Shown here: positions 58,407 to 64,000 of the stretch, one piece after another | Numbering within the stretch: position 1 is the stretch's first letter | Layout of the letters: each line of letters starts with the position of its first letter | DNA from: Flaveria trinervia | Lineage: Eukaryota; Streptophyta; Magnoliopsida; Asterales; Asteraceae | Assembly (NCBI GenBank): GCA_025506515.1 | Contig: CM046442.1 | Span: forward strand, 64,303,340-64,367,339 | Reading direction: 5' to 3' | DNA length: 64,000 bases | Notes under the pieces: generated by a model | The model's database searches: none | What the model saw: only the letters and a program-made list of their open reading frames with translations | What the model was told of the DNA's origin: nothing | Made by a program: the position numbers and the translations under genes

Positions 58407-58958
58407 TGTTAGGACCTGGTATTTGACCGAAATACCTAGAGATTGACGTGTAAACCAGATCAAATAGTGCAGAATCCTATTTGATTAACGATCCAATCAG
58501 TGAGAAACACGAAGAATCAATCAAGAATTGAAACTAACGTTAGAAAGCGACTGGAATCGATCTAATGTGTTCTATGAACTTGGAGAACGAATTGAGAGGT
58601 TTATGGACGGCTAGGGTACGTCTGGAATCGTAATTAACCGAGAGTTTTTCTTTTTTAACGAATTGAGTTGTATTTATAGGTTGGTATTATTCAATCGTGC
58701 GACTGAACCATTAGTTTGGTTCATCGTGCTATTGAACCATGCGGTTGATTCATTCGTACGACTGATTGTTCAGTCGTGCGACTGAGCCAATCTTATGTTA
58801 CAATCGTACGACTGATCCAGTCTCCTGGTTCAGTCATGCGACTGAGTCAATCGTGTGAAGTTATTCATGCGTATGGTTCATTCGCATGAGCCATTCGCAT
58901 GAGAACTTTATTATGTTAAGTTTGAATATCATGATCTAGGGACATACATGTATCAACA
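58407..58958 (-). repeat. 5' LTR of the minus-strand copia, internally deleted
   Basis: 552 bp, TGTTAGGACC to GTATCAACA. By eye about 95 percent identical to the left LTR but lacking about 170-180 bp corresponding to 45606-45775 (outer U3). It keeps the motif array (58690-58905) and the TATA complement at 58671-58678. Confidence 0.93.
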
Positions 58959-58963
58959 TATAC

Positions 58964-61900
58964 CCATCACCACCACATACCAGAGACACCCTAAACGAAC
59001 CCTTGTTCAATCTACTCTGATTGAGCAAGCACCTCCTGTTCAATCCAAAAAGACTAGAGTGGAAACATGGCTCCCACTCAGTCTGAGGTCTCACCATCCT
59101 TCCTATTCGACCTCAATTTGAGTTTTGAGTCTCCCCAGTCTCACACCCATGAGCCTGACACCCAAACCAACAGTCCTTAGGATGAGTATCTACACTCTTC
59201 TGAGCAGCCAACAAAGGGCAGCCCACCAAAGGCTCAATGCCTATACACATTGACCAAGGTCCCAGGTCAGTAGGCTTACCATCCCTATCTTTCACTGACC
59301 TTCTTTTTAAAAATGATGAAGAGATAACATCTCTCCATGGCAATGATATTGATCTACAACACCCTCTCCAAGATCAACAGATCCAAGAGAGATCCCTTAT
59401 CTCTAGCCCCTATCAACAGCCCACAACTGAGGTGAGTCCCACTGATGTGGAGGGGACTCATACAGATTCAACTGCCACTACAGAAGGTGCCTCAATGGAC
59501 CCTATGGATAGTGGTAACATATCTGAGACTGAATCTGTGGCAACCATGCGGTTTGATGACTCTGAAAGAGACATCATTTAGCAAGGGAAACTAGGGTGCC
59601 AAGTAACCACATCTGGTGTGAGGCTGAACATACTAGGTATGTTACCTCATCTCACCGTGATTCTCCAAAAGAAGATGAGGGAAGTGTGCAACTCCTCATA
59701 AAAGACCTTCTGTCTAAAGTCTCAAACCTTGAATCCTTGGTTAGGACTTTGGAAGAAAGGTCCGCCACTCAGCAACTTGAGATTGACAATCTCAAGGCTC
59801 AACTAGCTGAGAAACAAACCGAGAGATTTGTTAGGCATGTACCTGTTCAGGTCTTATTGACTTCTTCCTCTAGCTTATCTAGCTCTCAAGATGATGCTAC
59901 CAAAAAGGGGGACAATGTTCAGAGACAAACACTTGAGTACCCATAGACTCATACTTCAACCTCAACATCAACATCTTCTACTCATATCATCACTTTGTTT
60001 GAGCCATCTCAAGTTGTATTTCAAATTGACCCAAAGATGCTAAGAGATGTCTACAGACTCTTCACCAAGTTTTGTTGAGATCCTCTACTTATCAGCCAAG
60101 CCTAGATGCTGCAATGATTTACTTTAGAGCTGAAGAGCTTCAGAGGCTAACTGTACATTCTACCACTGTGGAAGAAGTTGGCCAACCTAAGGTCCACATG
60201 GAACCTAAGATTTATTTCGAAGGGGAAATAGGGACCGATGGCCGAGCAACTGAAACACCAGGAAAAAATCTGCATTTCCTCAAACTTCTGAAGCTGAAGT
60301 TAAAGCCTCAAAAGTAGAAGCTGGGTCTTCCGAGCTGAAATGGAAGCTGCGGAAGGACTGTTCAAGATGTCCGAGGAACTGATCATCACAGATGCTATCC
60401 TAGAAATGGCATCTGAGGTGAGCAGTGAGGACTTTCTGAATCTACCACTATCCCAGACACCCTCTCTGCCTCTCTCATAATTAGTATCCACTCTCCAAGA
60501 ACCACCACAGTTAGACTCTTCTAAATATAAGAAAGGAAAAGGAAGATGACTGCGGAAGAGCTTCAGGAGAGGAGAAGATTGAGAAATTAAAGAAGAAAGG
60601 AAGACTTCCAAGTAAGAAGTTGCTAGCTGCTAGTACAAAAGCTGCTACAGCCAATCAGGAGGTTGCCAATAATAAAGGAGAGAAGAGATAATTGATCAGC
60701 TCATCCATGGGAGCTACCAATGAAGAAACACACCTGCTAGCACTAGAGGAGTTGGTGGAACTAGAAAAGGCAACCAGACTGCAACTTGAGAAGCAACAAG
60801 AAGCAGCCAGGTTGGCCTTAGAGAAAGAGAAAGAAGAAGAACAAAAGGAGGCTAACTTGTAGCAGAGGAGAGATAGGATAGAGTTCCTAATCTTTGGAGG
60901 CTTCAATCTTCAAGAACTCTCTCCACATGATAATGAAACAATCCTTTGGCTCTACAACAAAGAGCAGGATCAAATGGAGAAAGAGAGAAGAACGGCTATA
61001 AGAGAAAAGCTAAGGAAAGAAGAAGAAGAGAAAGAAGCAAAGACCACTACAACTGAAAGCTCAGTGAAAAGGCCTGGATGAAGGACTATCTCCGGGCTCA
61101 TGGCTTCTCTGGATGGCAGGTGCGTCCCATGTCAGAGAGGACACTCCAACGGATTTTCAGTGAAATCAAGGCTGACATCCGCTTGGGAAGGAGAAAAGAG
61201 ATGTACAGATGGGTAAAGGGGATGACCTTCACTGCAACTACTCAACCAAAACCTGATCCCTTACCCTTACCCTTCACCATCAAGACTGAGCCTTTCACCC
61301 CTGAACCCACATCCTTACCCTAACCCGTCTCATCACCTCAACCACCTAAACTTCCTATCCTACAACCAAAAACACTTCCCGAACCTCTGAACCACACCTA
61401 CCCAACAACCATCCCTTCAGCCTTCTCAACATCTCTCTCTTGAGGAGTTCAAGGTAATCAAAACTAAGCTCATCAACTGCACAACTTTGAGCTAAGTCTC
61501 ATGTGATGAAGATTCTGTCAGTACCACCTATGTTGATGGATCTTCTTGTTCCCTCACAAGAGATCAATCCTTGATTTACCTAGAGGAACATTAGGCCAGA
61601 CAGCTAGACTTCTAGGTCTCAACTCAGATTCACTGACTGATGAAAAGAAGAAACTTAGAAGGAAACTGGTGACTCTTCTAGATACTAAGAAAGAGGACAA
61701 GATTCCCGGTCAGTCTCTTCTTCCTAGAGAAGGAATAATCCGGTGGAGGTTCGATGAAACTTCTCACAACTTTATTGTTGAGAGGGAGAATGGCAAAGTC
61801 AACAGACTTAATGCAACCTCTCTATTACACTCCAATAGATTTGATATTGTTGAGTTAGTAGAGAAGCCATTCTCCAACCCCTCCAACTCTGAAGCTGGTG

Positions 61901-62035
61901 CACTCATTAGAAATCATCTCAGCAGTCTTCATCTTGCTAAGCTAACTGCAAATGCCAAGATTGAAGAAGAGTTGAGATTAATAAGGCAGGAAGACAAGGA
62001 AAGACCTCCTACCAAAGGCACTACTTTTCTATAGA
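58964..62035 (+). pseudogene. Family 1 ORF3, remainder
   Basis: Continuation after the nested insertion. Open pieces: 59237-59581 (acidic, Ser/Thr-rich), 59596-59946 (helical SKVSNLESLVRTLEE, likely coiled coil, then QDDATKKGDNV), 60072-60317, a Lys/Glu-rich helical region 60520-61075 broken by stops, 61078-61323 (LRAHGFSGWQVRPMSERTL, then a Pro-rich tail) and 61546-62034 (LPRGTLGQTARLLGLNSDSL, IIRWRFDETSHNF). No enzyme domain is recognised. Different from the C-terminal ORF3 of the minus-strand element. Confidence 0.65.
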
Positions 62036-62302
62036 TGGTAGAGGGTCCTGAATTGGAACCTATAGTTAGATGGGAATATGATTACAGTTCCAATTAACTA
62101 ACTCTTTTCAGAGGGCGACAATAGAGGGTACATATCATCCAAGCTGACAGACTGGACTTTCTGTCTACTAAGGATTTGTACAAACTTCTCAAAACCATAT
62201 CAGGGAAGAGCAAGAAACAAATAATTATCTACTCTCCTTGGTGCTGAAGGTTTTGAAAGCAGAAACAAGTGAGGTTTTGGTAGCATCAGCCTAGGGGGAG
62301 TT
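62036..62302 (+). other. Family 1 3' untranslated part and polypurine tract
   Basis: No clear frame. Ends with CTAGGGGGAGTT (62291-62302), the polypurine tract, one base before the LTR. Confidence 0.8.
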
Positions 62303-63160
62303 TGTTAGATCAAGAAGAAGGCTGGTGCAACCAAAACCAAATCAGTTAGATAATTTTGTTGCTACATTCAAAGGCTTCGAGGCTTAGCATGGAACTTCTG
62401 AAGGTTGTAGAGTTCTTCCGAAGATAAAGTGAAAGATCAGCTTCTGAAGACAGAACACTACTTCCAAAGTCAAGAGCTTGCTTCCGAAGGTTAAGTCTTA
62501 GAAGAGCAATCAGAAGACTACTTTTGAAGTATGAAGGAAAGAAGAAGTTCCCAAGCCTTAGAACAAGCAGTCTCTTCCGAAGTATAAGTGGCTTCGGAAG
62601 TACTTGTTCTTCCGAAGCCACTTAACCTTCGGAAGATACTGCTATGAACCAGTGGACATAAGTATGGTCTTTGACACTCCACTGCAGACCTCTGATACTG
62701 CATGGAGTTTTTTAAAAGAGCCATGCAGTTGACCATATTTATTCCACTGTTTACCTTTTTATGCTAATACATGTTACTAACTTTAGTTGGTGACAAAAGG
62801 TAAGTCAGGGACATGTCTTGACTACGAAATCTCAGATAAGACTTTATCCGAGATACCTTAAGCTATAGTCTTGTAGTATATGCTTTAGTTAAAGGATCCC
62901 AGCTGGTATCAAAGTATATCTGGCTGTAGGTAGTATTATATATAGTTTCTCATTGTAACTCGAAAAGATAAGCTTGTAAGAGTCTTGTAATATTTGAGTT
63001 GAGAAACAATATATGCAAGTACTTTGAAAATTACTTTGTGTGTTCTGTGTTACTTACTATATTGTGATCAACTCTTATTGACTATACCTTCATCCGAGGG
63101 TTGTTCAAGGTGAGTTTGAGAGAAAAACTAAGTGTTAAGTGACCCTTAACTGATCCTGCA
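62303..63160 (+). repeat. Family 1 3' LTR
   Basis: 858 bp, TGTTAGATCAAGAAG to GATCCTGCA. Partner of 41390-42249; CTTCCGAAG-type cluster at 62375-62635. Confidence 0.93.
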
Positions 63161-64000
63161 TCTACTACCCTAAAAATTACCAATGGGTCCTTTCATCACC
63201 TTCCTGGAGATACCAAGGGAGAGTTACACTAAAGGAATCCATTCCAATAACCTAGTTCTTCTCAGGACTTTATGTGTTTAGAGAAATGTTCTACCAACTT
63301 CCACTTCACCCTTGAAGACCTAGACAGCCTCCGTCTCGATAATCATAAGTGTGTGGAGATAGTGTAGCAGATGGCTCTTTTCACTCAAAGAGCAAAGAAG
63401 TTCTAGAAGATGACAAGGAGGAAGTATGCATGAAATATGACCCATGGAAAGTTTTGGATGGACAACAACAAACTAGTTACAATTGTAACCAAATGGGCCA
63501 CTTTGCTATAACAAATGCTAGCCATAAACAACCCAAGCCTAACTACACTAATGCAACTCTAAGAATTGAGAAGCCCAACCAACCAAAGCAGCAAGCTGTA
63601 GTTGCTGTAGAAGTAGGAGGCTTTGACTGGAGCTTTCAAGTGGATGATGTCTCTCGAAACCAAGCTTTGATGGCAGACCAGGATGAATCTAACATATTGG
63701 AACATCTTTTCTCTCCTGAATGCAATGCTAAAATTAATATTTATTAGTCCTATAATTTGGAAATAAAATTTGATCTTGAGTCCTTGAACATTTTAAAAGC
63801 TGATTTTGAAAGAGCAGAAAAAGATTATAAATTTAACATAGAAAATTTATAGAAAATAATTTTTACACTTAAACATGAGCATACAAATTACAAAACCCAA
63901 ATTAAAGATCTTGTTTCCAAATTAACTAAATGCCAGGCTGAGCTTTGATTAGCAACGTCAAGGCAAAATATATGTTCTTGAAGAAGAAACCTTCATGAAC
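63161..64000 (+). pseudogene. Family 2 copia gag, continuation to window edge
   Basis: Resumes the gag left at 41389 (CTACTACCC matches CTACCCTGAC at 18241). It contains a damaged zinc knuckle (SYNCNQMGHFAITN, first and last Cys lost, about 63475-63516), the FDWSFQVDDVSRNQALMADQ block (63620-63680) and the start of the coiled coil. A stop lies at 63745-63747 and others near 63850 and 63946. Confidence 0.85.

Larger units (their letters stand above)
45073..58958 (-). mobile_element. Large minus-strand copia with ORF3 and TCGNNCGA arrays
   Basis: Perfect duplication TATAC at 45068-45072 and 58959-58963. LTRs are 730 bp (left, 3') and 552 bp (right, 5', with an internal deletion). The primer site complement is at 58393-58404 and the polypurine complement at 45803-45812. 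Minus-strand order: leader, gag, protease, integrase, RT, RNase H, a 2.5-kb non-coding gap, ORF3. 13.9 kb is long for copia. The extra 3' ORF is reminiscent of Sirevirus organisation, but I do not assign it there with confidence. Confidence 0.95.
41390..63160 (+). mobile_element. Family 1 copia derivative with gag and ORF3 but no pol
   Basis: LTRs of 860 and 858 bp bound it, with a primer site at 42252 and a polypurine tract AGGGGGAGTT at 62294-62302. Flanks are TCTGT and TCTAC, each one transition from TCTGC, as expected for a decayed duplication. Taking out the nested element (45073-58963) leaves about 7.9 kb with gag then ORF3. Protease, integrase, RT and RNase H are absent, so it depends on another element. 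Confidence 0.88.
39738..64000 (+). mobile_element. Family 2 copia, outermost element of the nest
   Basis: 5' LTR at 39738-40567, degenerate primer site, decayed gag start to 41389, then a 21.8-kb insertion. Gag resumes at 63161 and runs off the right edge. The gag matches the family 2 sequences at 15396-20550. Confidence 0.85.

Noticed and set aside
41390..63160. Reading the 21.8-kb family 1 element as one giant autonomous retrotransposon
   Set aside because: Its centre is a separate minus-strand element with its own LTRs and TATAC duplication.

Overview
This is plant nuclear DNA. It is about 95 percent LTR retrotransposon, and I recognise only one host gene. The AT-rich background, GT-AG introns, tRNA-Met primer sites and Ty1/copia plus Ty3/gypsy elements point to a eudicot with a repeat-rich genome. 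The copia elements with a large extra ORF resemble those I associate with Asteraceae, but that is memory, not a search.

Host gene: two exons of a purine permease (PUP family, + strand) lie at 37338-37931 and 38026-38522, with all junctions in frame. A 43-nt candidate first exon sits at 7178-7220. It has a start codon, a pyrimidine-rich leader, a clean GTAAGT donor and the phase exon 2 needs. If it is correct, the gene has a 30.1-kb first intron (7221-37337) filled with nested retroelements, and the protein is 377 aa.

Layout. 1-5752: + strand copia element cut by the left edge, with its 3' LTR. 5753-7177: AT microsatellites and the putative PUP promoter. 7613-11097: minus-strand gypsy element G1, internally deleted, TSD ttcta. 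11590-22747: mosaic of two related copia families (family 1 and family 2), partly inverted, with a solo LTR (TSD catgt) and a 507-bp insertion (possible TSD gatgg). 22748-36314: minus-strand gypsy element G3, split by minus-strand gypsy element G2 (23864-31281, TSD gaaac). 36315-37337: remaining intron, with a 166-bp tandem duplication. 37338-38522: PUP exons 2 and 3. 38828-39311: LTR relic. 39738 to the right edge: a three-level nest. Family 2 copia holds family 1 copia (41390-63160), which holds a minus-strand copia of 13.9 kb (45073-58958, perfect TSD tatac).

What stands out: (1) the possible giant TE-filled intron in an otherwise intact transporter gene; (2) the minus-strand copia, whose LTRs, leader and pre-ORF3 region carry dense arrays of quasi-palindromes of the form TCGNNCGA, with the LTR arrays directly upstream of a TATAAATA box; (3) an extra ORF (ORF3) shared by two copia lineages, in one of which gag is joined directly to ORF3 with no pol; (4) private short-motif arrays in most of the LTR families here. 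All retroelement reading frames are broken. Element boundaries rest on LTR homology, TSDs, primer-binding sites and polypurine tracts read by eye.
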